DNA of 64,000 nt from Kosakonia sp. SMBL-WEM22 (GCF_014490785.1 NZ_CP051488.1:4526001-4590000), one strand, 5' to 3'; shown: positions 8,584 to 17,161, counted from the first letter of the stretch. Notes: generated by a model from the letters alone, not told the origin. Program-made: numbers and translations.

Positions 8584-9603
8584 ATGACAGACATTACACC
8601 TTCACAACTTGCGCATTTGAAAGATGATATGCATGGCTTTCGCCCGATGCGTGGCGCGAGCAATCCACATCTTCAGACCATGCTGCCGCGTCTTATTCGC
8701 CGTCGCGTCGCGTTTGAACCCTGGTGGCAGCGCCTCGAGCTGCCGGACGGGGATTTTGTCGATCTCGCGTGGAGCGAAGAGCCGAACCAGGCGCGGCATA
8801 AACCGCGGCTGGTGGTGTTTCATGGCCTTGAAGGCAGCCTGCACAGCCCCTATGCGCACGGCCTGATCAATGCGGCGAAACAGCGCGGCTGGCTGGGCGT
8901 GGTGATGCATTTTCGCGGCTGTAGCGGCATCCCGAATCGCCTGAACCGCATCTACCACTCCGGCGAAACCGAAGATGGCACCTGGTTTCTCACCTGGCTG
9001 CGTCAGGAGCTTGGCGAGGCGCCAACCGCAGCGGTGGGATATTCGCTGGGCGGAAATATGCTCGGCTGCCTGCTGGCGAAAGCGGATGACGATCTCCCCC
9101 TCGACGCGGCGGTGATTGTTTCCGCGCCGCTGGTGCTGGAAGCCTGCAGCTATCATATGGATAAGGGCTTCTCACGCGTTTATCAGCGCTATCTGCTCAA
9201 CCTACTAAAGGCCAATGCCGCGCGCAAACTGCGCGCCTATCCCGGTTCGCTGCCAACCACCATGGAGGTGCTGCGTAAAATGCGGCGCATCCGCGATTTT
9301 GATGATGTGATTACCTCAAAAATCCACGGCTTCGACGATGCGCTTGATTACTATCGCCGCTGTAGTGCTATGCCGCTGCTGCCGCAGATTCGTAAACCGA
9401 CGCTTATCATTCACGCCAAGGACGATCCGTTTATGGATCATCACGTCATTCCCGATCTTGCGCAATTACCCGCTAATATTGAGTATCAATTGACGGAACA
9501 TGGCGGGCACGTCGGCTTTGTCGGCGGCACGCTGCGTCGCCCGGAGATGTGGCTTGAAACGCGCATTCCGGACTGGTTATCCGCTTATCTGGGAGCATCA
9601 TGA
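8584..9603 (+). CDS. yheT: YheT, alpha/beta-hydrolase
   Basis: This 339-residue protein belongs to the YheT/ABHD1-3 family of alpha/beta hydrolases. The nucleophile elbow is GYSLGG with S154. The acid is probably in the AKDDPF stretch after the last core strand, and the catalytic His in EHGGHVGF near residue 315. FHGLEGS around residue 80 is the oxyanion-hole strand. Its substrate is unknown; relatives act as esterases or lipases. There is no signal peptide. It overlaps yheU by 4 bp (ATGA), and yheT-yheU-prkB form the same run as in E. coli. Confidence 0.93.
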   Translation: MTDITPSQLAHLKDDMHGFRPMRGASNPHLQTMLPRLIRRRVAFEPWWQRLELPDGDFVDLAWSEEPNQARHKPRLVVFHGLEGSLHSPYAHGLINAAKQRGWLGVVMHFRGCSGIPNRLNRIYHSGETEDGTWFLTWLRQELGEAPTAAVGYSLGGNMLGCLLAKADDDLPLDAAVIVSAPLVLEACSYHMDKGFSRVYQRYLLNLLKANAARKLRAYPGSLPTTMEVLRKMRRIRDFDDVITSKIHGFDDALDYYRRCSAMPLLPQIRKPTLIIHAKDDPFMDHHVIPDLAQLPANIEYQLTEHGGHVGFVGGTLRRPEMWLETRIPDWLSAYLGAS

Positions 9604-9818
9604 TTATTCCGTGGCAAGAAGTCGACGCCGACACGCTCGACAATCTGATTGAGAGCTTTGTCTTGCGCGAAGGCACCGATTATGGTGAACATGAGCGTTC
9701 ACTTGAGCAAAAGGTCGCCGACGTAAAACGGCAATTGCAGCGCGGCGAGGCCGTACTGGTGTGGTCAGAGCTGCACGAAACGGTGAACATTATGCCGCGC
9801 GGGCAGTTCCACGACTAA
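9600..9818 (+). CDS. yheU: YheU, UPF0270 family small protein
   Basis: This 72-residue protein begins MIIPWQEVDADTLDNLIE and matches E. coli YheU in length and sequence. It is acidic and soluble, with a predicted helix in residues 8-22 and a charged central segment. No function is known. Its ATG overlaps the yheT stop codon (ATGA), so translation is coupled to yheT. Confidence 0.92.
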   Translation: MIIPWQEVDADTLDNLIESFVLREGTDYGEHERSLEQKVADVKRQLQRGEAVLVWSELHETVNIMPRGQFHD

Positions 9819-9872
9819 CCGGGTGCCGGGCGGCTTTGATACTGAACAACAGCTTTTCTTCAGGGAGTTGCT

Positions 9873-10742
9873 ATGTCCGCCAAACATCCGGTCATCGCCG
9901 TCACTGGCTCCAGCGGCGCGGGAACCACCACCACCAGCCTCGCCTTTCGTAAGATCTTCGCCCAACTCAACATGCACGCGGCGGAGGTGGAAGGCGACAG
10001 CTTTCATCGTTATACCCGTCCGGAAATGGACATGGCGATCCGCAAAGCCCGCGATCTTGGGCGGCACATCAGCTATTTTGGCCCGGAAGCGAACGACTTC
10101 GGCCTGCTGGAGCAGACCTTCAGCGAGTATGGCCAGAGCGGCCAGGGCCAGGCGCGGAAATATCTCCATACTTACGATGAAGCCGTGCCGTGGAATCAGG
10201 TGCCAGGAACCTTTACCCCATGGCAGCCATTGCCGGAACCGACCGATGTGCTCTTCTACGAAGGGCTGCACGGCGGTGTGGTGACGCCGCAGCACGATGT
10301 GGCGCGTCACGTCGATCTGCTGGTGGGCGTGGTGCCGATTGTTAACCTGGAGTGGATCCAGAAGATGATCCGCGACACCAGCGAGCGCGGTCACTCCCGG
10401 GAAGCAGTGATGGATTCGGTAGTGCGCTCAATGGAGGATTACATCAACTACATCACGCCGCAGTTCTCCCGCACTCATCTCAACTTCCAGCGCGTTCCTA
10501 CCGTCGATACCTCCAACCCCTTCGCCGCCAAAGGCATCCCTTCTCTGGATGAGAGCTTTGTGGTGATTCATTTCCGCAATCTGGAGGGGATCGACTATCC
10601 GTGGCTGCTGGCGATGTTGCAGGGCTCGTTTATCTCGCACATGGATACGCTGGTGGTGCCGGGTGGCAAAATGGGGCTGGCGATGGAGCTGATTATGACG
10701 CCGCTGGTGCAACGGCTGATGGAAGGTAAAAAGATTAAATAA
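9873..10742 (+). CDS. prkB: PrkB, phosphoribulokinase-like P-loop kinase
   Basis: This 289-residue protein carries an N-terminal P-loop GSSGAGTTT (about residues 11-19), a GDSFHRY substrate segment and FYEGLHGG, all typical of the phosphoribulokinase/uridine kinase fold. Proteobacterial PRK makes ribulose 1,5-bisphosphate in the Calvin cycle, but no RuBisCO is near and enterobacteria lack the cycle, so the true substrate is unknown. AGGGAG lies 7-8 nt upstream of the ATG. It closes the yheT-yheU-prkB run and converges on yhfA across a GC-rich hairpin. Confidence 0.93.
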   Translation: MSAKHPVIAVTGSSGAGTTTTSLAFRKIFAQLNMHAAEVEGDSFHRYTRPEMDMAIRKARDLGRHISYFGPEANDFGLLEQTFSEYGQSGQGQARKYLHTYDEAVPWNQVPGTFTPWQPLPEPTDVLFYEGLHGGVVTPQHDVARHVDLLVGVVPIVNLEWIQKMIRDTSERGHSREAVMDSVVRSMEDYINYITPQFSRTHLNFQRVPTVDTSNPFAAKGIPSLDESFVVIHFRNLEGIDYPWLLAMLQGSFISHMDTLVVPGGKMGLAMELIMTPLVQRLMEGKKIK

Positions 10743-10764
10743 CCCGGCGGAAAGCGCCGCCGGG
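10743..10764. terminator. Bidirectional hairpin between prkB and yhfA
   Basis: A perfect 8-bp stem CCCGGCGG/CCGCCGGG with a 6-nt loop sits directly behind the prkB stop and in front of the convergent yhfA stop. There is no strong T-run on either side, so it may work in both directions or with Rho. Confidence 0.6.
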
Positions 10765-10772
10765 CGAGCTTA

Positions 10773-11177
10773 TCAGGCTTCTACCACTTCGTAGGAGTGG
10801 GTAATCTTAACCGCTTTTTCCAGCATCAGCGCCACGGAGCAGTACTTCTCAGCCGAGAGGTCGACCGCGCGGGATACCGCAGCGTCTTTCAGCGCTTTGC
10901 CGGTAACGATGAAGTGCAGGTTGATATGGGTAAAGTAGCGCGGCGCTTCTTCCCGGCGCTCGGAGGTCAGCTTCACTTCGCAATCGGTGACGTCATGACG
11001 CCCTTTTTGCAGGATCGACACTACGTCAATCGCGCTGCAACCCCCGGCGGCCATTAAGACCATCTCCATCGGGCTGGGAGCTTTGTCCCCGGAGTTGCCA
11101 TCCATCAAAATTTGGTGGCCGGATGCGGACTCACCAAGGAACGTTAACCCTTCCACCCATTTCACTCGTGCCTGCAT
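10773..11177 (-). CDS. yhfA: YhfA, OsmC-family protein
   Basis: This 134-residue protein belongs to the OsmC/Ohr superfamily. The two conserved redox cysteines are visible in GGCSAID (near residue 48) and KYCSVAL (near residue 110), so a peroxidase-like role is plausible, though E. coli YhfA has no proven activity. The start at 11177 (MQARVKW) gives the E. coli length; an in-frame ATG at 11183 (MKMQ) is possible. It is divergent from crp, and in E. coli a transcript made in this direction from the crp promoter takes part in crp autoregulation. Confidence 0.92.
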   Translation of the reverse strand: MQARVKWVEGLTFLGESASGHQILMDGNSGDKAPSPMEMVLMAAGGCSAIDVVSILQKGRHDVTDCEVKLTSERREEAPRYFTHINLHFIVTGKALKDAAVSRAVDLSAEKYCSVALMLEKAVKITHSYEVVEA

Positions 11178-11486
11178 TTTCATCACTCCGGTATGGCAAA
11201 TTTTTTCACAGATTACGCGTACATAACAAAACGCGCAACGGAAGGCGACCTGCGTCATGCTGAAGCGAGACACCAGGAGACAGGCGCCAAAAGCTATGCT
11301 AAAACAGTCTACATGCTACAGAGAAACATTGACGTTACGAATGTACGCAAGGGATATCATACATTAGAGACCGCAGATGTCGCTGACGGTCCACTTCCCG
11401 GGACTTGGGAAGCTTTGATTGCAACCCCAGAAGCTGAATGATTCACGCCGTTTCTGGAGCCAGCTTATAACAGAGGATAATCGCGC
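11178..11486. promoter_or_regulatory. Divergent yhfA/crp control region
   Basis: This 309-bp gap holds no convincing gene. The stretch AAGCTATGCTAAAACAGTC at 11291-11309, with GAGACACCAGGAGACA just before it, is nearly identical to the E. coli crp P1 region and places the crp -10 around 11295. A long 5' leader of about 170 nt follows, as in E. coli. The CRP-responsive sites known in E. coli lie on both sides of this start; the sequence around 11329-11345 (ACATTGACGTTACGAATGT) is a diverged counterpart. Confidence 0.7.
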
Positions 11487-12119
11487 ATGGTGCTTGGCAA
11501 ACCGCAAACAGACCCGACTCTCGAATGGTTCTTGTCTCATTGCCATATTCATAAGTACCCGTCGAAGAGCACGCTGATTCACCAGGGTGAAAAAGCGGAA
11601 ACGCTGTATTACATCGTTAAAGGCTCAGTGGCAGTGCTCATCAAGGATGAAGAGGGTAAAGAGATGATCCTCTCTTACCTCAACCAGGGCGATTTTATTG
11701 GTGAACTGGGCCTGTTTGAAGAGGGTCAGGAGCGCAGCGCCTGGGTTCGCGCCAAGACCGCCTGTGAAGTGGCGGAGATCTCCTACAAAAAATTCCGTCA
11801 GCTTATCCAGGTGAACCCGGATATTCTGATGCGCCTCTCCTCGCAGATGGCGCGTCGCCTGCAGGTGACCTCGGAGAAAGTCGGTAATCTGGCGTTCCTC
11901 GACGTGACCGGCCGTATTGCTCAGACTCTGCTGAACCTGGCGAAACAGCCGGACGCCATGACCCACCCGGACGGTATGCAAATTAAAATTACCCGTCAGG
12001 AGATCGGTCAGATCGTCGGTTGCTCCCGCGAAACGGTTGGTCGCATTCTGAAAATGCTCGAAGATCAAAACCTGATCTCCGCCCACGGTAAAACTATCGT
12101 CGTCTACGGTACGCGTTAA
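11487..12119 (+). CDS. crp: CRP, cAMP receptor protein
   Basis: This 210-residue global regulator is almost identical to E. coli CRP. The cAMP pocket is visible as GELGLFEEGQERSAW (residues 72-86), with Glu and Arg-Ser contacts. The long dimer helix with VTSEK and the C-terminal helix-turn-helix CSRETVGRIL, containing the DNA-contacting Arg-Glu-x3-Arg, are intact. Activating region 1 residues near 155-163 (KQPDAMTHPD) are also kept. CRP-cAMP activates carbon-source genes, several of which lie in this window (pckA, gntT, malT). It is followed by a strong terminator at 12125-12159. Confidence 0.98.
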   Translation: MVLGKPQTDPTLEWFLSHCHIHKYPSKSTLIHQGEKAETLYYIVKGSVAVLIKDEEGKEMILSYLNQGDFIGELGLFEEGQERSAWVRAKTACEVAEISYKKFRQLIQVNPDILMRLSSQMARRLQVTSEKVGNLAFLDVTGRIAQTLLNLAKQPDAMTHPDGMQIKITRQEIGQIVGCSRETVGRILKMLEDQNLISAHGKTIVVYGTR

Positions 12120-12124
12120 TCTGC

Positions 12125-12159
12125 AAAATGGCGCATCGCTCATGCGGTGCGCCATTTTT
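12125..12159 (+). terminator. Rho-independent terminator of crp
   Basis: AAAATGGCGCA pairs perfectly with TGCGCCATTTT, the inner part adds wobble pairs around a TCAT loop, and the arm ends in TTTTT. It starts 5 nt after the crp stop codon. Confidence 0.9.
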
Positions 12160-12167
12160 GTTTTCCC

Positions 12168-14246
12168 ATGTGGCGCAGGCTGATTTACCACCCCGAAATC
12201 AACTACGCACTGCGACAAACGCTGGTGTTATGCCTGCCTGTGGCGGTTGGGCTGCTGCTTGGTCATCTGCAACAGGGGCTTCTCTTCTCGCTGGTTCCCG
12301 CCTGCTGCAATATTGCGGGTCTCGATACCCCACATAAACGCTTCTTCAAACGCCTGATTATCGGCGGCTCGCTGTTTGCCGGCTGTAGCCTGGCGGTGCA
12401 GCTTCTGCTGGCAGAGAATCTTCCGCTACCGGTAATCATGACGGTGTTAACCCTGCTGCTGGGCGTGACGGGCGAAATCAGCGCGCTGCATGGCCGCTTG
12501 CTTCCCGCGTCTCTCATTGCCGCCATTTTTACCCTCAGCCTCGCCGGGAACATGCCGGTGTGGGAGCCGCTGCTGATCTACACCCTCGGCACCTTGTGGT
12601 ACGGGCTCTTTAACTGGTTCTGGTTTTGGCTGTGGCGCGAACAGCCGCTGCGTGAATCTCTCAGTTTGCTCTACCGGCAACTGGCGGAGTATTGCGAAGC
12701 GAAATATAGCCTGTTAACCCAGCATGTCGATCCGGAAACCGCGCTGCCGCCGCTGCTTGACCGCCAGCAGAAAGCGGTGGATCTGATTAGCCAGTGTTAC
12801 CAGCAGCTGCATATGTTGGCAGCCAATCAGAACAATGACTACAAGCGCCTGCTACGTGTCTTCCAGGTCGCGTTGGATCTGCAGGAACATATCTCTGTCA
12901 GCCTGCATCAGCCGGAAAAGGTGCAGAAACTGGTCGAACAGACCCACGCCGAGCAGGTGATTCGCTGGAATGCACAAACTGTCGCAGCTCGCCTGCGCGT
13001 GCTGGCGGATGACATCCTCTACCATCGCTACCCGACCCGCTTCACCATGGAGAAGCAGGTTGGCGCACTGGAAAAAATTGCCCGTCAGCACCCGGATAAT
13101 CCGGTCGGGCAGTTCTGCGCCTGGCACTTTAGCCGTATCGCCCGCGTGCTGCGCACCCAGCGCCCGCTCTATATTCGCGATTTGATGGAGGATAAGCAGG
13201 AGCGTCTGCCGCTGATCCCGGCACTGAAAAGTTATCTGTCGCTGAAATCAACCGCCCTGCGCAATGCCGCGCGCATCAGCGTGATGCTCAGCATCGCCAG
13301 TCTGATGGGCAGCGCATTAAATCTGCCGAAACCCTACTGGATCATGATGACGGTGATGGTGGTAACGCAGAACGGCTACGGCGCGACGCGGGTGCGCATC
13401 GTCAACCGTGCCGCCGGCACGCTGGCCGGGCTAGTGGTGGCGGGTATGACGCTGCACTTTCATGTGCCGCTCGGCTTTACATTGGCGGCGATGCTGATGA
13501 TCACCCTGAGCAGCTATTTGATTATCCGCAAAAGCTACGGCTGGGCGACGGTCGGTTTTACGATTACGGCGGTCTATACCCTGCAAATCCTGACGCTCAA
13601 TGGCGATCAGTTTATTCTCGCCCGGCTTGTCGATACGTTGATTGGCTGCCTGATTGCTTTCGGCGGAATGGTGTGGCTGTGGCCGCAGTGGCAAAGCGGC
13701 CTGCTGCGCCAGAATGCGCACGATGCGCTGGAGGCCTATCAGGATGCGATTCGCCTGATCCTCAGCAACAATCCAGAAGCAACGCCGCTGGCATGGCAGC
13801 GTATGCAGGTTAACCAGGCGCATAACGCCCTGTTCAACTCCCTCAACCAGGCGATGCAGGAGCCCGGCTTTAACAGCCGCTACCTGAGCGATATGAAACT
13901 GTGGGTTACCCACAGCCAGTTTATTGTTGAACATATCAACGCTATGACGACGCTGGCGCGCGAGCACACCATGCTGACGCCGGATCTGGCGCAGCGCTAT
14001 CTCGAGTCATGTGAAATTGCGCTGCAACGCTGCCAGCAGCGGCTGGAGTATGACGGACCGGGAGAATCCGGGGATGTGAATGTGATGGAAGGGCCGGAGA
14101 CGCTGACCCATGGACCAATGAGCACGCTGGAGCAGCATCTGCAGCGCATCCTCGGGCATCTGAGCACCATGCACACCATCTCGTCGGTGGCATGGCGTCA
14201 GCGCCCGCATCATGGCATCTGGCTACGTCGACGCCTTACGCGTTAA
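12168..14246 (+). CDS. yhfK: YhfK, FUSC-family inner-membrane protein
   Basis: This 692-residue protein matches E. coli YhfK. It shows the FUSC-family pattern of two membrane blocks (about residues 15-155 and 385-505), each of several helices, separated and followed by helical cytoplasmic domains. It resembles aromatic-acid exporter subunits such as AaeB, but its substrate is unproven. The ATG at 12168 (MWRRLIYHPEINY) equals the E. coli start; the frame is open seven codons earlier but that ATG lies in the crp terminator. Its 3' end overlaps the convergent argD by 11 bp. Confidence 0.92.
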   Translation: MWRRLIYHPEINYALRQTLVLCLPVAVGLLLGHLQQGLLFSLVPACCNIAGLDTPHKRFFKRLIIGGSLFAGCSLAVQLLLAENLPLPVIMTVLTLLLGVTGEISALHGRLLPASLIAAIFTLSLAGNMPVWEPLLIYTLGTLWYGLFNWFWFWLWREQPLRESLSLLYRQLAEYCEAKYSLLTQHVDPETALPPLLDRQQKAVDLISQCYQQLHMLAANQNNDYKRLLRVFQVALDLQEHISVSLHQPEKVQKLVEQTHAEQVIRWNAQTVAARLRVLADDILYHRYPTRFTMEKQVGALEKIARQHPDNPVGQFCAWHFSRIARVLRTQRPLYIRDLMEDKQERLPLIPALKSYLSLKSTALRNAARISVMLSIASLMGSALNLPKPYWIMMTVMVVTQNGYGATRVRIVNRAAGTLAGLVVAGMTLHFHVPLGFTLAAMLMITLSSYLIIRKSYGWATVGFTITAVYTLQILTLNGDQFILARLVDTLIGCLIAFGGMVWLWPQWQSGLLRQNAHDALEAYQDAIRLILSNNPEATPLAWQRMQVNQAHNALFNSLNQAMQEPGFNSRYLSDMKLWVTHSQFIVEHINAMTTLAREHTMLTPDLAQRYLESCEIALQRCQQRLEYDGPGESGDVNVMEGPETLTHGPMSTLEQHLQRILGHLSTMHTISSVAWRQRPHHGIWLRRRLTR

Positions 14247-15456
14247 CCACGCTCGCCACGGCCTGCGCAAAGCGCTGCATCCCTTCATCGATGTCCTGCT
14301 CCTCGATAATCAGCGACGGCGCAAAACGCATCACATCCGGACCGGCATTCAGCACCATCACGCCCGCTGCGGCAGCCGCATGCAGAAAGTCGCGCGCACG
14401 GCCTTTGTACTGCGGTTTCAGCTCGGCACCAATTAACAGGCCCATACCGCGAATATCGCTGAACAGGTCGTACTGCTCATTAATTTTTTGCATATGCTGA
14501 ACAAAGTGCTGACGCTTGGCACTGACGCCATTCAGCACTTCAGGGGTATTGATGATATCGAACGCGGTGCCGGCCACTGCGCAGGCCAGTGGATTGCCGC
14601 CGTAAGTGGAGCCGTGGGAACCGGCATGGAAGACGCTGGCGATTTCATGCGTCGTCAACATGGCGCTGACCGGGAAACCGCCGCCGAGGGCTTTGGCGCT
14701 GGTCAGAATATCCGGCGTCACGCCGTAGTGCATATAGGCGAACAACTCACCGCTGCGCCCCATCCCGCACTGCACCTCATCAAACACCAGCAGCGCGTTG
14801 TGCGCATCGCACAATTCACGCAGGCCTTTGAGAAACTCAGGCGTGGCGGCAGTAACGCCGCCCTCGCCCTGAATCGGCTCCACCACCACGGCGCAGGTGT
14901 GATCGTCCATCACCGCTTTAACCGCGTGAAGATCGTTAAAAGGAACATGCACAATGTCGGCCGGTTTCGGGCCAAAGCCGTCGGAGTATTTCGGCTGGCC
15001 GCCAACGGTCACGGTAAAGAGCGAGCGCCCGTGAAAAGCGTGGTGGAAAGCGATGATTTTGGTTTTGTGCGGGCTGTGGCGCGTGGTTGCATAAAAACGC
15101 GCCAGCTTGAAGGCGGTTTCGTTGGCTTCCGTACCGGAGTTCATAAACACGACGCGCTCGGCAAAAGTGGCATCCACCAGCTTGCGCGCCAGACGCAGCG
15201 CGGGCTCATTGGTAAAGACGTTGCTCAGGTGCCAAAGCGTCTCGCCCTGCGCTTTCAGCGTCTCCACCAGCGCCGGGTGGCAGTGGCCTAAGGCAGTTAC
15301 CGCAATGCCGCCGGCAAAATCAACGTACTCTTTACCCTGCTGATCCCAGACGCGGCTGCCCTTTCCCTTTACCGGGATAAACTCGGCCGGTGCGTAAATT
15401 GGCAGAATAACGTCATCGAAGTTTGCACGTGTCACCGCGTCTTGCTGAGTTGCCAT
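14236..15456 (-). CDS. argD: ArgD, acetylornithine/succinyldiaminopimelate aminotransferase
   Basis: This 406-residue PLP enzyme of aminotransferase class III acts in arginine synthesis (N-acetylornithine) and in lysine synthesis (succinyl-diaminopimelate). Visible motifs are NSGTEANE near residue 105, HGRSLFT near 145, the acidic LLVFDEVQCGMGRSG ahead of the active site, and the PLP lysine in SAKALGGG (about residue 255). It equals E. coli ArgD in length. Two ARG-box-like sites upstream (15489-15527) indicate ArgR repression. Its end overlaps the convergent yhfK by 11 bp. Confidence 0.97.
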   Translation of the reverse strand: MATQQDAVTRANFDDVILPIYAPAEFIPVKGKGSRVWDQQGKEYVDFAGGIAVTALGHCHPALVETLKAQGETLWHLSNVFTNEPALRLARKLVDATFAERVVFMNSGTEANETAFKLARFYATTRHSPHKTKIIAFHHAFHGRSLFTVTVGGQPKYSDGFGPKPADIVHVPFNDLHAVKAVMDDHTCAVVVEPIQGEGGVTAATPEFLKGLRELCDAHNALLVFDEVQCGMGRSGELFAYMHYGVTPDILTSAKALGGGFPVSAMLTTHEIASVFHAGSHGSTYGGNPLACAVAGTAFDIINTPEVLNGVSAKRQHFVQHMQKINEQYDLFSDIRGMGLLIGAELKPQYKGRARDFLHAAAAAGVMVLNAGPDVMRFAPSLIIEEQDIDEGMQRFAQAVASVVNA

Positions 15457-15488
15457 AGGTTGCCCATCCCGTGTTATGTTACATTCAT

Positions 15489-15527
15489 AGTGAAAATATA
15501 ATCACGAAATATGCATAAAAAATCACT
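15489..15527 (-). promoter_or_regulatory. Pair of ARG boxes upstream of argD
   Basis: Two 18-bp sites with cores TGAAAATATAATCA (15491-15504) and TGCATAAAAAATCA (15512-15525) each match 8 of 10 fixed positions of the ArgR core TGAAT-N4-ATTCA. Their starts are 21 bp apart, leaving the 3-bp gap typical of E. coli ARG box pairs that bind one ArgR hexamer. They sit about 35 bp upstream of the argD ATG. Confidence 0.75.
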
Positions 15528-15543
15528 AAATGGCAACCACAAA

Positions 15544-16107
15544 TCAGCGCGAAAGGAAGTTTCGCAGCAATTGATGTCCCTGCTCGCTCAGAATACTTTC
15601 CGGATGAAACTGCACTCCTTCCAGATCCCACGACTTATGGCGAATGCCCATAATCTCGTCGCTTTCACTCCAGGCAGTAACTTCGAAGCAGTCAGGTAAG
15701 GTAGTTGGATCGATGACCAAAGAGTGGTAACGCGTAACGGTTAACGGATTATTTAACCCGCTAAACACACCGCTGCCAGCATGTGTAATGGGAGAGGTTT
15801 TGCCGTGCATCACTTTCGCTGCGCGTACAATAGTAGCGCCAAATACCTGTGCAATCGCCTGATGACCGAGACAAACCCCGAGGATCGGCAGCTTGCCCGC
15901 ATAGTGCGCAATAACCGCCAGCGAAACGCCCGACTCATCCGGTGTGCAGGGACCCGGCGAGATAACAATTTTCTGCGGCGCTAATGTCTCAATGTCCGCT
16001 AACGTCAACTCGTCATTACGCCTCACCTCAACCTGCGCGCCCAGTTCGCAAAAATATTGGTAGAGGTTCCAGGTAAAGGAGTCGTAGTTATCGATAAGCA
16101 GGATCAT
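15544..16107 (-). CDS. pabA: PabA, aminodeoxychorismate synthase glutamine amidotransferase subunit
   Basis: This 187-residue class I glutamine amidotransferase supplies ammonia to PabB for 4-amino-4-deoxychorismate, the precursor of p-aminobenzoate and folate. The catalytic Cys is in LGVCLGHQ (about residue 79), the His-x-Glu pair in VQFHPESI near residue 168, and ISPGPCTPDE is the oxyanion region. The length and the order pabA after fic and yhfG match E. coli. Transcription runs toward argD, which has its own promoter in the gap. Confidence 0.96.
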   Translation of the reverse strand: MILLIDNYDSFTWNLYQYFCELGAQVEVRRNDELTLADIETLAPQKIVISPGPCTPDESGVSLAVIAHYAGKLPILGVCLGHQAIAQVFGATIVRAAKVMHGKTSPITHAGSGVFSGLNNPLTVTRYHSLVIDPTTLPDCFEVTAWSESDEIMGIRHKSWDLEGVQFHPESILSEQGHQLLRNFLSR

Positions 16108-16204
16108 GTGAATTCAACCAATGGATGTGCCAGATTTCATGCAATTTGCGCAAAACTATACGGCACTTCGCAAAGATAAAAAACGGGTTTACGGGATGGG
16201 ATAC

Positions 16205-16273
16205 GCCGGATGGCGCTAACGCTTATCCGGCCTACAATGTTTCGTAGGTCGGATAAGCGTTAGCGCCATCCGA
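16205..16273. repeat. BIME: inverted pair of REP elements between fic and pabA
   Basis: Two REP palindromes face each other around a short ACAATGTTTCG centre. The left arm CCGGATGGCGCTAACGCTTA and the right arm TAAGCGTTAGCGCCATCCG are almost perfect inverses over about 30 bp, so the whole can fold into one long hairpin downstream of fic. There is one mismatch (GGCC versus GGTC). Confidence 0.9.
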
Positions 16274-16282
16274 CAAAAAGGT

Positions 16283-16885
16283 TTACTCGCCTTCACGCGC
16301 CTCACTTACGACTTTACTAAAGATGGCGGTTAGCGGTTCGAGATCGCCCATCGCACCGGCCTGGTTGGCGTGGCGCCAGTCGTCGGGATCGATATCGCGC
16401 CAGTCGAGAGAGAAACCTGCGTGCAGCGCCAACTGCTCGAAGAAGATACGCTGCGCAATGCCGTTACCCAGCCGGAACGGGTGCAGGACGTTGATTTCGC
16501 AGTAGTAGTGCGCCAGGCGAGCGATAAACTCCTCTCTCTCCAGCCCAACGAGCCACTCCTCATCTTCAAGCTGCTGCATCAGGGCATTGCCCTCTTTCTC
16601 GATATACTCGAAGTGGCAAAAACGGGTATCGCCCTCATAGATATCAACTTCGCGGATCTGCCCGGCCCAGTCGAACACATCCTGGTAGAGATGGCGGTGA
16701 ATGGCGCAAAGATGTGGCAGGCCGCGAGCAATCGGCCCCAGATCCAGGGTTGCGGCGCGCAGCGCGGTGAACTGATACGCCTCCTTCTCAAGACCCTTAG
16801 CATTGCGAATCCCCAGGCGGTTGCGCATCACTTTCAGGCCGGGGAAAAGATACGGGTCGCGCCCGTCGCCGAATTTATCGCTCAT
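16283..16885 (-). CDS. fic: Fic domain protein (putative AMP transferase toxin)
   Basis: This 200-residue protein has a Fic fold, matching E. coli Fic. Fic enzymes usually transfer AMP to target proteins. The active-site motif, normally HPFx(D/E)GNGRxxR, reads HPFRLGNGIAQR (residues 135-146). The catalytic His is present, but the metal-binding acid is Leu139 and the phosphate-binding first Arg is Ile143. The flap region DIYEGDTRF is intact. I chose the ATG at 16885, which overlaps the yhfG stop by 11 bp (an upstream ATG at 16930 lies in yhfG). The pair is translated together as toxin and antitoxin-like partner; the altered motif suggests weak or changed activity. Confidence 0.92.
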   Translation of the reverse strand: MSDKFGDGRDPYLFPGLKVMRNRLGIRNAKGLEKEAYQFTALRAATLDLGPIARGLPHLCAIHRHLYQDVFDWAGQIREVDIYEGDTRFCHFEYIEKEGNALMQQLEDEEWLVGLEREEFIARLAHYYCEINVLHPFRLGNGIAQRIFFEQLALHAGFSLDWRDIDPDDWRHANQAGAMGDLEPLTAIFSKVVSEAREGE

Positions 16886-17045
16886 ATTGCCTCCGCAGCT
16901 CTTCAAGACGTAAAGTCGCCTCTTGCGCATTCAGCGTAACAAGCTCGCTATCAACGCCCTCCAGCCGGCGGCTGGCCTGAAAATTGATATTGCGCTGCTG
17001 CTCCCAGAGTCGGGATTTTTGCCTGTCGGTGAGTTTTTTCGGCAT
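16875..17045 (-). CDS. yhfG: YhfG, FicA-type antitoxin-like small protein
   Basis: I translated this 56-codon gene by hand: it starts MPKKLTDRQKSRLWEQQR and ends LRRQYER. Residues 25-30 read SRRLEG, which fits the (S/T)xxxE(G/N) motif of Fic inhibitors, whose Glu blocks the ATP gamma-phosphate site of the Fic partner. It is highly charged and helical, 55-56 residues as in E. coli. Its last 11 bases overlap the fic start, the usual antitoxin-first order. It does not have its own terminator. Confidence 0.88.
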   Translation of the reverse strand: MPKKLTDRQKSRLWEQQRNINFQASRRLEGVDSELVTLNAQEATLRLEELRRQYER

Positions 17046-17135
17046 AGCGCCTCCCAGTTAAGCGATATACATACCCAAATGATGTACATGCCCAAAAAAT
17101 TATAAGCAGTAAATTCAGGTTACGCAGGGAAGCGG

Positions 17136-17161
17136 TAAAACACGGGCTGCAAAGCCCGTGC
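17136..17161 (-). terminator. Terminator of ppiA
   Basis: On the minus strand an 8-bp stem CACGGGCT/AGCCCGTG with a 4-nt loop is followed by TTTTA. It starts 11 nt after the ppiA stop codon. Confidence 0.8.

Noticed and set aside
11193..11441. 82-codon open frame in the yhfA/crp gap
   Set aside because: It overlaps the conserved crp promoter and leader, has no recognisable family and no RBS; the conservation here is of promoter type.
14488..15291. 267-codon frame opposite argD
   Set aside because: Antisense shadow of ArgD, composed of low-complexity His/Gly/Arg residues.
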